From Microbacterium sp. (GTDB lineage: Bacteria; Actinomycetota; Actinomycetes; Actinomycetales; Microbacteriaceae), in NCBI GenBank assembly GCA_031286555.1, contig JAITUD010000248.1, positions 1-11,998 of the forward strand: a stretch of DNA of 11,998 nucleotides, read 5' to 3'. The notes beneath the pieces were generated by a model. That model made no database searches. It had not been told where the DNA came from and saw only the letters and a list, made by a program, of their open reading frames with translations. The position numbers and the translations under genes are program-made. Positions 1-6,208 of this stretch are shown one piece after another; positions within the stretch are counted from its first letter, which is position 1; each line of letters begins with the position of its first letter.

Positions 1-793
1 TGAGCCCCTTGAGCACCTCGCCGGTGGCGCCCTCGCGGGCAGCGGCGGCGAAAGACGGCCACTCCTGCGGCAGCGAGGTCGAGTCCTTCGGGTCGTGGCC
101 GCCGATGACGTCGTGCAGCAGACCCGCGTCGAGCACCGTGCGGGTGACCGGGCCGACCTGGTCGAGGCTGGAGGCCAGTGCGATCGAGCCGTAGCGGCTG
201 ACACCGCCGTAGGTGGGCTTGGTGCCGACCGTGCCGGTCACGTGCGCGGGCTGGCGGATCGAGCCGCCCGTGTCGGATCCGAGCGCCAGCGGAGCCTCGA
301 AGGCCGCCACGGCAGCGGCCGAGCCGCCGCCCGAGCCGCCGGGGATGCGGTCCAGGTCCCACGGGTTGTGGGTCGGGCCGAAGGCGGAGTGCTCGGTGGA
401 GGAGCCCATCGCGAACTCGTCCATGTTGGTCTTGCCGAGCGGGATCAGGCCGGCGGCGCGCGAGCGCGCGACGACCGTCGCGTCGAAGGGCGACATGTAG
501 CCCTCGAGGATCTTCGACCCGCTGGTGGAGGGCATGTCGGTGGTGACCAGCACGTCCTTCACCGCCAGCGGCACGCCGGCGATCGGACCGAGCTGCTCGC
601 CCGCCGCGCGGCGCGCGTCGATCTCGGCCGCGGCGGCAAGTGCGTTCTCGTTGACGTGCAGGAAGGCGTGCACATCGCCGTCCACGGCCGCGATGCGGTC
701 GAGGTGTGCCTGCGTGGCCTCGACACTCGAGATCTCGCCGGCGGTGAGCTTCTCGCCCAGCTCGGCTGCTGACAGTCGAATGATTTCGTTCAC
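1..793 (-). CDS. gatA: Glu-tRNA(Gln)/Asp-tRNA(Asn) amidotransferase subunit A, N-terminal half (runs off the left edge)
   Basis: GatA hydrolyses glutamine, and the released ammonia is used by GatCAB to convert Glu-tRNA(Gln) (and often Asp-tRNA(Asn)) to the amidated form in the cytoplasm. About 264 residues are visible of roughly 500. The amidase-signature catalytic triad is complete and at the usual GatA numbering: Lys79 in AVKD, cis-Ser154 in PGGSGGGSAAA, and nucleophile Ser178 in GSDTGGSIRQPA. I chose the GTG at 793 because AGGGA (800-804, minus strand) lies 6 bases upstream and the protein starts VNEIIRLSAAELGEKL, as expected for the family. The gene begins 14 bases after the gatC stop, so it is a second cistron translated from a Shine-Dalgarno site, unlike most genes here. 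gatB would be expected further left, outside the window. Confidence 0.97.
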   Translation of the reverse strand, partial: MNEIIRLSAAELGEKLTAGEISSVEATQAHLDRIAAVDGDVHAFLHVNENALAAAAEIDARRAAGEQLGPIAGVPLAVKDVLVTTDMPSTSGSKILEGYMSPFDATVVARSRAAGLIPLGKTNMDEFAMGSSTEHSAFGPTHNPWDLDRIPGGSGGGSAAAVAAFEAPLALGSDTGGSIRQPAHVTGTVGTKPTYGGVSRYGSIALASSLDQVGPVTRTVLDAGLLHDVIGGHDPKDSTSLPQEWPSFAAAAREGATGEVLKGL

Positions 794-797
794 TGCT

Positions 798-804
798 CTT
801 CCCT
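798..804 (-). promoter_or_regulatory. Shine-Dalgarno site of gatA
   Basis: AGGGAAG, read on the minus strand, lies in the 14-base gatC-gatA gap, with 6 bases between AGGGA and the GTG. It is the only clear ribosome binding site among the genes with visible starts, and it belongs to an internal cistron. Confidence 0.7.
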
Positions 805-807
805 GAG

Positions 808-1107
808 TCACTGTTCTTCACCGAGGATCGCGGTCACACGGAAGCGGCCGTCTGCGGCATCCGGGGCGTTCTGCAGCACCTGCTCGTGCGTCAGCGTCTG
901 CCCGACTTCGTCGGGTCGGAACACGTTGCTCATCGCGATCGGGTGGCTGGTGGCGACGACGTCGGGGGTCGCCACCTCAGACACCTTCGCGATGTTGTCG
1001 ACGATGGCGTCGAGCTGACCGGTCAGCTGCGTCACCTCGTCGTCGGAGAGCTGGATGCGCGCGAGCACGCCGAGATGGCGCACGAGATCAGGGGTGATTT
1101 CAGACAC
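808..1107 (-). CDS. gatC: Glu-tRNA(Gln)/Asp-tRNA(Asn) amidotransferase subunit C
   Basis: GatC is the small subunit that wraps around and stabilises the GatA-GatB interface in GatCAB. The product is 99 residues, the usual GatC length, and starts VSEITPDLVRHLGVLARI, followed by helical sequence and the conserved late segment VFRPDEV...NAPDAADGRFRV before ILGEEQ. There are two tandem GTG codons, at 1110 and 1107. I prefer 1107 because it lies exactly 6 bases after the -10-like TAGACT (1114-1119, minus strand), the same geometry as seven other genes here. No Shine-Dalgarno site is evident, so the mRNA is probably leaderless. gatA follows 14 bases after the stop as the second cistron, and the acyl-CoA ligase gene diverges upstream. 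Confidence 0.96.
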   Translation of the reverse strand: MSEITPDLVRHLGVLARIQLSDDEVTQLTGQLDAIVDNIAKVSEVATPDVVATSHPIAMSNVFRPDEVGQTLTHEQVLQNAPDAADGRFRVTAILGEEQ

Positions 1108-1113
1108 CACCCC

Positions 1114-1123
1114 AGTCTACGAG
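1114..1123 (-). promoter_or_regulatory. Putative gatCA promoter -10 region (CTCGTAGACT)
   Basis: On the minus strand TAGACT (1114-1119) fits the actinobacterial TAnnnT -10 pattern. Six bases separate it from the GTG at 1107, placing the likely transcription start on the start codon. The 10-mer CTCGTAGACT recurs before ligA and mnmA. No -35 resembling TTGACA is obvious. Confidence 0.6.
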
Positions 1124-1141
1124 AGCCGCGGACACGAGACG

Positions 1142-1147
1142 TAAGCT
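1142..1147 (+). promoter_or_regulatory. Putative -10 of the acyl-CoA ligase gene (TAAGCT)
   Basis: TAAGCT ends 6 bases before the GTG at 1154, consistent with a leaderless transcript. It lies only 22 bases from the opposing gatC -10 box, so the two divergent promoters must overlap over their -35 regions. Confidence 0.55.
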
Positions 1148-1153
1148 GGCGTG

Positions 1154-2854
1154 GTGACGACGTTCGTACCTCCGCGCCCCTGGACCGCCAGCTATGCCGA
1201 CGGTGTTCCCGAGGACCTCTCCCCCGTCTCCGGCTCGCTGATCGACATCGTGGCGGCATCCGCTCGCGACTATCCGGATGCACCGGCCCTTCAGTTCTTC
1301 GGTCGTGAGACCAGTTACCGCCAGCTGCAGGAGCAGATCGACCGCGCGGCCGCGGGTCTGCGCGACCTCGGCGTCGGCGCCGGCGACCCGGTCGCCATCG
1401 TGCTGCCGAACTCGCCGCAGCACATCGTCGCGTTCTACGCGGTGCTGCGCCTGGGCGCGGTCGTCGTCGAGCACAACCCGCTGTACACGCCGCGCGAGCT
1501 GCGAAAGCAGTTCGAGGACCACGGCGCGAAGCACGCGATCGTGTGGAACAAGGTCGTGAAGTCGGTGCAGGAGTTCCCCGCCGACCTCGCTGTGCAGAAC
1601 CTCATCTCGGTGGATGTCGTGAACGGCATGCCCTTCGGCATGCGCCTGGCGCTGAAGCTGCCGGTGCAGAAGGCCCGCGAGTCGCGCGAGGCTCTGACCG
1701 AGAAGGTGCGCGGCACCGTCCCGTGGGAGCAGGTGCTGAAGGCCCAGCCGATCCCGGCATCCCACCCGAAGCCGGCGACCGACGACCTGGCGATCATCCA
1801 GTACACCTCCGGCACCACCGGCACGCCGAAGGGCGCTGCGCTGACGCACCGCAACCTGCTGGCCAACGCCGCTCAGGCACAGGCCTGGGTACCGCAGATC
1901 CAGCGCGGCAAGGGATGCGTGGTCTACGCGGTGCTGCCGATGTTCCACGCCTACGGCCTGACTCTGTGCCTCACCTTCGCGATGTCGATGGGCGCGCGCC
2001 TCGTGCTGTTCCCGAAGTTCGACCCGGATCTCGTGCTGGACGTCGCAAAGAAGCATCCTGCGACCTTCCTGCCGCTGGTGCCGCCGATCGCCGAGCGCCT
2101 GCTCAAGGCCGCGCAGGAGAAGGGCGTGTCACTGGCCGGCACCGAGGTCGCGATCTCGGGCGCCATGGCGCTGCCGCACGAGCTTGTCGTCCCCTTCGAG
2201 AAGGCCAGCGGCGGCTACCTCGTGGAGGGGTACGGGCTCAGCGAGTGCTCGCCCGTGCTGATGGCCAACCCGGTCGCCGACAATCGCGTGCCTGGCACCG
2301 TCGGCCTGCCGCTGCCGGGCACCGAGTGCCGCGTCGTCGACCCCGATGACCCCACCCGTGACGTCGAGCCCGGTTCCGCCGGCGAACTCGTCGTGCGCGG
2401 CCCGCAGGTGTTCCAGGGGTACTACGGGAAGCCGGAGGAGACCGAGGCGGTGTTCGTCGACGGTTGGTTCCGCACCGGCGACATCGTCACGATCGACGAG
2501 GGCGGGTTCGTCCGCATCGTCGACCGCATCAAGGAGCTCATCATCACCGGCGGCTTCAACGTCGCACCGACCGAGGTCGAGGGCGTGCTGCGGCAGCATC
2601 CGGATGTGCTGGATGCCGCGGTCGTCGGTCTGCCCAGCAGCCACTCCGGCGAGGAGGTCGTCGCGGCGATCGTCGTGGACGGCGGCACCGACATCGACGT
2701 GGAGGCGGTCCGAGAGTTCGCCCGCAGCATCCTCACGCCATACAAGGTGCCGCGCCGGCTGTTCGTCGTGGACGAGCTGCCGAAGTCTCTGATCGGCAAG
2801 GTCCTGCGCCGCCAGGTGAAGGAGCGTCTCCTGGAGCTGAACTCCGCCGATTGA
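1154..2854 (+). CDS. Long-chain fatty-acid--CoA ligase (AMP-forming acyl-CoA synthetase)
   Basis: This enzyme activates a carboxylic acid, most likely a medium- or long-chain fatty acid, to an acyl-AMP and then to an acyl-CoA thioester. All core ANL-superfamily motifs are present (numbered from the GTG at 1151): the P-loop YTSGTTGTPKG (218-228), YGLSEC (361-366), WFRTGDI (439-445), the hinge region DRIKELIITGGFNV (458-471), and the catalytic lysine of the C-terminal lid, K550, in PKSLIGKVLRR. The length, 566 residues, is normal for FadD-type ligases. Tandem GTG codons occur at 1151 and 1154; 1154 is preferred because it sits 6 bases after TAAGCT. The ORF is intact with a TGA stop. It is divergent from gatC and is followed 67 bases later by the helicase gene, which has its own promoter. 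Substrate chain length cannot be read from the sequence. Confidence 0.93.
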   Translation: MTTFVPPRPWTASYADGVPEDLSPVSGSLIDIVAASARDYPDAPALQFFGRETSYRQLQEQIDRAAAGLRDLGVGAGDPVAIVLPNSPQHIVAFYAVLRLGAVVVEHNPLYTPRELRKQFEDHGAKHAIVWNKVVKSVQEFPADLAVQNLISVDVVNGMPFGMRLALKLPVQKARESREALTEKVRGTVPWEQVLKAQPIPASHPKPATDDLAIIQYTSGTTGTPKGAALTHRNLLANAAQAQAWVPQIQRGKGCVVYAVLPMFHAYGLTLCLTFAMSMGARLVLFPKFDPDLVLDVAKKHPATFLPLVPPIAERLLKAAQEKGVSLAGTEVAISGAMALPHELVVPFEKASGGYLVEGYGLSECSPVLMANPVADNRVPGTVGLPLPGTECRVVDPDDPTRDVEPGSAGELVVRGPQVFQGYYGKPEETEAVFVDGWFRTGDIVTIDEGGFVRIVDRIKELIITGGFNVAPTEVEGVLRQHPDVLDAAVVGLPSSHSGEEVVAAIVVDGGTDIDVEAVREFARSILTPYKVPRRLFVVDELPKSLIGKVLRRQVKERLLELNSAD

Positions 2855-2885
2855 CGAGGATGCAGCGTCTGACGGGGCTTTCTCC

Positions 2886-2909
2886 CAGCGCTGAAGGGCC
2901 TCCGCGCTG
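2886..2909 (+). other. Inverted repeat CAGCGC-N12-GCGCTG abutting the helicase -10 box
   Basis: Perfect 6-bp arms (2886-2891 and 2904-2909) flank a 12-base loop in the 67-base gap between the ligase and helicase genes. The right arm touches the TACGGT -10 box and the left arm covers the expected -35 position. It could be an operator for the helicase promoter or a weak terminator for the ligase; no T-run follows. Confidence 0.35.
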
Positions 2910-2915
2910 TACGGT
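2910..2915 (+). promoter_or_regulatory. Putative -10 of the DEAD-box helicase gene (TACGGT)
   Basis: TACGGT matches TAnnnT and ends 6 bases before the GTG at 2922 (spacer TGGGAA), giving a predicted leaderless mRNA. The spacer has no extended Shine-Dalgarno match. Confidence 0.55.
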
Positions 2916-2921
2916 TGGGAA

Positions 2922-4736
2922 GTGACTTCCCCTGAGACTGCCGAGGCCGAGACGCCCGCCACCCCCGGATTCGACGAGATCGGCATCACCGGGCCGGTGC
3001 TGAAGGCCATCCACGACCTCGGCTACGAGACGCCCTCGCCCATCCAGGCGGCGACGATCCCGCTGCTTCTCCAGGGGCGCGACGTGCTCGGCACCGCGCA
3101 GACCGGAACGGGGAAGACCGCGGCGTTCGCACTGCCGGTGCTGGAGAACCTCGATCTCGCGCAGAAGACGCCGCAGGTGCTCGTGCTGGCCCCGACCCGC
3201 GAGCTCGCCCTGCAGGTCTGCGAGGCGTTCGAGTCCTACTCGGCGCGGATGAAGGACGTCCGTGTGCTCCCGGTCTACGGCGGCCAGGCCTACGGCGTGC
3301 AGCTGTCGGCGCTGCGCCGCGGCGTGCACATCGTGGTCGGCACCCCCGGCCGCATCATGGACCACCAGGCCAAGGGCACCCTCGACCTCTCCGAGCTGAA
3401 GTACCTCGTGCTCGACGAGGCCGATGAGATGCTGAAGATGGGCTTCGCCGAGGACGTCGAGCAGATCCTGGCTCAGACGCCCGAGGAGAAGCAGGTCGCG
3501 CTGTTCTCCGCGACCATGCCCGCGACCATCCGTCGTCTCGCCCAGCAGTACCTACGCGACCCGGAAGAGGTCGCCATCAAGGGCAAGACGACCACCAACC
3601 AGAACATCACCCAGCGCTACCTGGTGGTGTCCTACGCGCAGAAGGTCGACGCGCTCACCCGCATCCTCGAGGTGGAGAACTTCGACGGGATGATCGTCTT
3701 CGTCCGCACGAAGAACGAGACCGAGACCCTCGCCGAGAAGCTGCGCGCACGCGGCTACTCCGCCGCGGCGATCAACGGCGATGTGCCCCAGGCGCAGCGC
3801 GAGCGGTCCGTGAACCAGCTGAAGGACGGGAAGCTCGACATCCTCGTCGCGACGGATGTCGCAGCCCGCGGCCTCGACGTCGAGCGGATCAGCCACGTCG
3901 TCAACTTCGACATCCCGACCGACACCGAGTCGTACGTGCACCGCATCGGCCGCACCGGCCGCGCCGGTCGCTCGGGCGACGCGATCAGCTTCATCACCCC
4001 GCGCGAGCGCTACCTGCTCAAGCACATCGAGAAGGCCACGCGACAGCAGCCCACCCAGATGCAGCTGCCCACGCTCGAGGACGTGAACATCACGCGCCTC
4101 ACGCGCTTCGACGACGCGATCACCGCGGCGCTCGAGGAGACCAGCCGCATCGAGGGCTTCCGCGACATCATCGCGCACTACGTGCGCAACCACGACGTGC
4201 CCGAGTCGGATGTCGCTGCGGCCCTCGCCGTGGTCGCGCAGGGCGACACTCCCCTGCTGCTGGACCCCGAGAACGACGCGCTCTCGCGCGCCGTCGAGCG
4301 CGACAACCGCCCGCCGCGCGAGCGCGCTGAGCGGGCCGACCGCGGCGATCGCGCACCGCGCGAACGCCGTGGCCGCGGCGACTACGCCGCCTACCGCATC
4401 GAGGTCGGCCGTCGTCAGCGCGTCGAGCCGCGCCAGATCGTCGGCGCCCTGGCGAACGAGGGCGGTCTCGGCCGCGACGACTTCGGCGCCATCTCGATCA
4501 AGCCGGACTTCTCGATCGTCGAACTGCCCGTGAACCTCGACCCGTCGGTGCTCGAGAGGCTGCGCGACACCCGGATCTCCGGTCAGCTGATCGAGATCAA
4601 GCCGGACCGCGGCGTTCCGAACCGCCGCGCCCCGCGCGACGGCGGGTACAAGGGCAACCGCGACACCCGCGGCGACCGCGGCTCGTACGGTGACCGCGAC
4701 TCGCGCCCCGCACGCAAGCCCCGCCACAAGGGCTGA
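2922..4736 (+). CDS. DEAD-box ATP-dependent RNA helicase, DeaD/CsdA type
   Basis: This protein unwinds short RNA duplexes using ATP and by family is linked to ribosome assembly, mRNA turnover and cold adaptation. The 604 residues carry, in order, a Q motif around F17 to Q42 (FDEIGITG...PSPIQ), motif I AQTGTGKT (59-66), PTREL (91-95), TPGR (141-144), DEAD (165-168), SAT (196-198), the second RecA lobe with VATDVAARGLDV (309-320), and motif VI HRIGRTGRAGR (340-350). A charged, Arg-rich linker (about 460-487) precedes a DbpA-type RNA-binding domain (about 488-562, starting YRIEVGRR), and a basic Gly/Arg-rich tail closes the protein. The DbpA-like domain plus basic tail argues for DeaD/CsdA rather than RhlE. 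Start GTG 2922 is supported by the -10 spacing and by the short leader before the Q motif. Context gives no operon partner: the downstream gene is convergent. Confidence 0.96.
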   Translation: MTSPETAEAETPATPGFDEIGITGPVLKAIHDLGYETPSPIQAATIPLLLQGRDVLGTAQTGTGKTAAFALPVLENLDLAQKTPQVLVLAPTRELALQVCEAFESYSARMKDVRVLPVYGGQAYGVQLSALRRGVHIVVGTPGRIMDHQAKGTLDLSELKYLVLDEADEMLKMGFAEDVEQILAQTPEEKQVALFSATMPATIRRLAQQYLRDPEEVAIKGKTTTNQNITQRYLVVSYAQKVDALTRILEVENFDGMIVFVRTKNETETLAEKLRARGYSAAAINGDVPQAQRERSVNQLKDGKLDILVATDVAARGLDVERISHVVNFDIPTDTESYVHRIGRTGRAGRSGDAISFITPRERYLLKHIEKATRQQPTQMQLPTLEDVNITRLTRFDDAITAALEETSRIEGFRDIIAHYVRNHDVPESDVAAALAVVAQGDTPLLLDPENDALSRAVERDNRPPRERAERADRGDRAPRERRGRGDYAAYRIEVGRRQRVEPRQIVGALANEGGLGRDDFGAISIKPDFSIVELPVNLDPSVLERLRDTRISGQLIEIKPDRGVPNRRAPRDGGYKGNRDTRGDRGSYGDRDSRPARKPRHKG

Positions 4737-4746
4737 TTCACGGGTC

Positions 4747-4764
4747 CGCGCCGGAACGGGCGCG
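4747..4764 (+). terminator. Possible hairpin terminator after the helicase gene
   Basis: CGCGCC (4747-4752) and GGCGCG (4759-4764) form a perfect 6-bp G+C stem with a 6-base loop, starting 10 bases after the helicase stop. No T-run follows, which is common for high-G+C actinobacteria, so this is only a candidate. Confidence 0.35.
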
Positions 4765-4787
4765 CGGCAGCCGTGCCGTCTCTCCCC

Positions 4788-4838
4788 TGTTCCGGTCTCA
4801 CCCGTTGCGGGTGGTGCGCATCGGGTGAGACCGGAACA
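4788..4838. repeat. Perfect 17-bp inverted repeat between convergent genes, probable bidirectional terminator
   Basis: TGTTCCGGTCTCACCCG (4788-4804) is the exact reverse complement of 4822-4838, with a 17-base loop. The inner CACCCG (4799-4804) can instead pair with CGGGTG at 4808-4813 across a 3-base loop, giving a competing small hairpin. The repeat lies in the 184-base gap between two genes that converge, the usual place for a terminator serving both strands. Neither side has a T-run. It could also be a mobile extragenic palindrome or a binding site. Confidence 0.6.
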
Positions 4839-4882
4839 CACGATGGTCAGCACTCGTCATATCTTCGGCAGCCTCGCTCCCC

Positions 4883-4899
4883 CGCGGTGCGAGACCGCG
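4883..4899 (-). terminator. Possible hairpin terminator after the permease gene
   Basis: CGCGGT (4883-4888) and ACCGCG (4894-4899) give a perfect 6-bp stem with a 5-base loop, 21 bases past the permease stop when read on the minus strand. There is no T-run, so confidence is low. Confidence 0.3.
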
Positions 4900-4920
4900 A
4901 CGGTCGTCACGCAGCCGGGG

Positions 4921-5670
4921 TCAGACCGGAGCGGCTGTGCGCACCGTGACGGCACCCTGCCAGGTGGCGACGAGAACTGCGGTCACGGCACCCGCTGCCA
5001 TGATCGCGGCCAGCACGATGATCTGGAAGCGGCCTGCCTCCAACGGCGAGAGGCCGCCGAAGATCGCGCCGACGAACGCCCCGGGAAGCACCACCAGGCC
5101 CGTCGTCTTGGTCTGATCGATCGACGGAATGAGCGCCTCGCGCACGGCGCGCCTGGCGAGGTGGCTCGTGGACTGCCGTGCTGTCGCGCCCAGCGCGAGC
5201 CAGCCCTCGACCTCGTCCCAGTGGTCGGCGACCGAGGCGCCGAAGATGCGCCCTGTGAGAGTGGCGATGTTCATCGTGTTGCCGATGACGATCGCCCCGA
5301 TCGCGAGGGCGTAGCGAGGCGTCGGCTCGAGCGCCCCGGAGCCGAACACGGCGGTCGCGGCCACGGCGATCCCCGCGGCGATCGAGGTGGACATCACCAG
5401 GGCCGAGCGCGCGCTCCAGCCGATCCGGCGGGTTGCCACCGACACCGCGACGGTGAGCATGACGAGCAGGGCGAGCGCGATCCAGAGCGGGTTCGTGATG
5501 ATGCCGCCGAGGATCAGGCTGATGATCGCCAATTGCACCACGCCGCGCGCGATCGCCGCCGCCGGCGCCCAGGGAGCACGGACCCGGAAGATCAGCAGCG
5601 CGACGGTCGCGATGGCGACCATGATTCCCACCCCGACAAGGGTCGGGATCAGGTTCTGCATCGACTCCAC
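4921..5670 (-). CDS. FetB/YbbM-type (UPF0014) ABC transporter permease
   Basis: This is an integral membrane protein of the UPF0014 family, whose E. coli member FetB pairs with ATPase FetA and is linked to iron export. The 249 residues have about seven hydrophobic stretches (roughly 9-28, 38-56, 62-80, 90-110, 118-136, 186-206 and 214-236). Family-typical segments include IGNTMN (129-134), the putative ATPase-coupling loop WLALGATARQ (157-166), and IPSIDQTKTTGLVVLPGAF (181-199). A longer frame from 5721 exists, but its first 17 residues overlap the kinase gene and look non-native; GTG 5670 is 7 bases after TAGGCT and starts VESMQNLIP directly before the first membrane helix. The upstream kinase ends 10 bases before this start. 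No FetA-like ATPase is encoded in the window, so the transported substrate is unknown. Confidence 0.85.
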   Translation of the reverse strand: MESMQNLIPTLVGVGIMVAIATVALLIFRVRAPWAPAAAIARGVVQLAIISLILGGIITNPLWIALALLVMLTVAVSVATRRIGWSARSALVMSTSIAAGIAVAATAVFGSGALEPTPRYALAIGAIVIGNTMNIATLTGRIFGASVADHWDEVEGWLALGATARQSTSHLARRAVREALIPSIDQTKTTGLVVLPGAFVGAIFGGLSPLEAGRFQIIVLAAIMAAGAVTAVLVATWQGAVTVRTAAPV

Positions 5671-5677
5671 GCTCGCG

Positions 5678-5683
5678 AGCCTA
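5678..5683 (-). promoter_or_regulatory. Putative permease -10 box overlapping the kinase stop codon (TAGGCT)
   Basis: On the minus strand the TAG stop of the kinase gene (5681-5683) is the first half of TAGGCT, which ends 7 bases before the permease GTG. The permease may therefore be transcribed both by read-through from ligA-kinase and from its own leaderless promoter. Confidence 0.5.
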
Positions 5684-6208
5684 TCCCCGCCCCGTGAACT
5701 GCTGCCGGAGCGCGGCGGCAAGCTCGACCACGTCCACGGCTCCGCCCGTGTCCACGTGCAGCACGGGGAAGCCGGTCATCGGACGGGCGGCGTCCGCCGC
5801 GGCCTCCCACTCGTCGATGCGGGCCTGATCGTCGTGCACTGCATGTCTCGGTCGGGTCAGGTAGCGCTCACGCATGATCGCCCGGGGCGCCTCGCACCAG
5901 ACCTCGAGACCGGGCGGAGAGCCGGCCGACTCCCAGCCGCGGCGGAACCACTCCTCGTCGCGCCCCGCAAGCCAGACGGACTCGACGAGCACGTCGCCGT
6001 CCAGCATCCCGACGATCCGCCACAGCGCGTCGGCAGCCAGCGCACCGACGGCGCGGGTCGGCAGCGGCGTGTCCACCGCATCCCCGAGCGCCTCCTTGAT
6101 GGCGTCCTTGGAGACCACGGGGACGCCCAGTTCGGCCGCGAGCGGCTTTGCGAGCGACGTCTTACCGGCTCCCGCCATCCCGTTCAGGACGATGAGCCGG
6201 TCAGGCAT
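5681..6208 (-). CDS. Small P-loop kinase-like protein (AAA_33 / zeta-toxin-like fold)
   Basis: The 175-residue protein has a clear Walker A, GMAGAGKT (residues 10-17), after a hydrophobic strand (LIVLN), then VVSKDAIKEAL with Asp35 in the place where small-molecule kinases of this fold hold the substrate base, and a strand VLVES (73-77). The RERYLTRPRH region (113-122) looks like an Arg-rich lid. This is the architecture of AAA_33, gluconate/shikimate-kinase-like and zeta-toxin or chloramphenicol-phosphotransferase-like proteins; the substrate cannot be told. The ATG (6206-6208) overlaps the ligA stop: the two genes share ATGCCTGA (6201-6208), so translation is probably coupled and no separate ribosome site is seen. 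The stop codon lies inside the downstream permease promoter. No antitoxin-like partner is present, so a toxin role is not supported. Confidence 0.82.
   Translation of the reverse strand: MPDRLIVLNGMAGAGKTSLAKPLAAELGVPVVSKDAIKEALGDAVDTPLPTRAVGALAADALWRIVGMLDGDVLVESVWLAGRDEEWFRRGWESAGSPPGLEVWCEAPRAIMRERYLTRPRHAVHDDQARIDEWEAAADAARPMTGFPVLHVDTGGAVDVVELAAALRQQFTGRG

Noticed and set aside
95..772. 225-residue plus-strand frame over gatA
   Set aside because: Shadow of gatA, whose catalytic triad lies at the right positions on the minus strand.
4788..4838. Insertion-sequence end or phage attachment site for the 17-bp inverted repeat
   Set aside because: No transposase or integrase, no flanking target duplication and no tRNA are present; a terminator fits the convergent context better.
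3552..4853. 433-residue open frame antisense to the helicase gene
   Set aside because: The plus strand encodes a full DEAD-box protein with all motifs. The antisense reading is low-complexity Ala/Val/Arg and has no start context.
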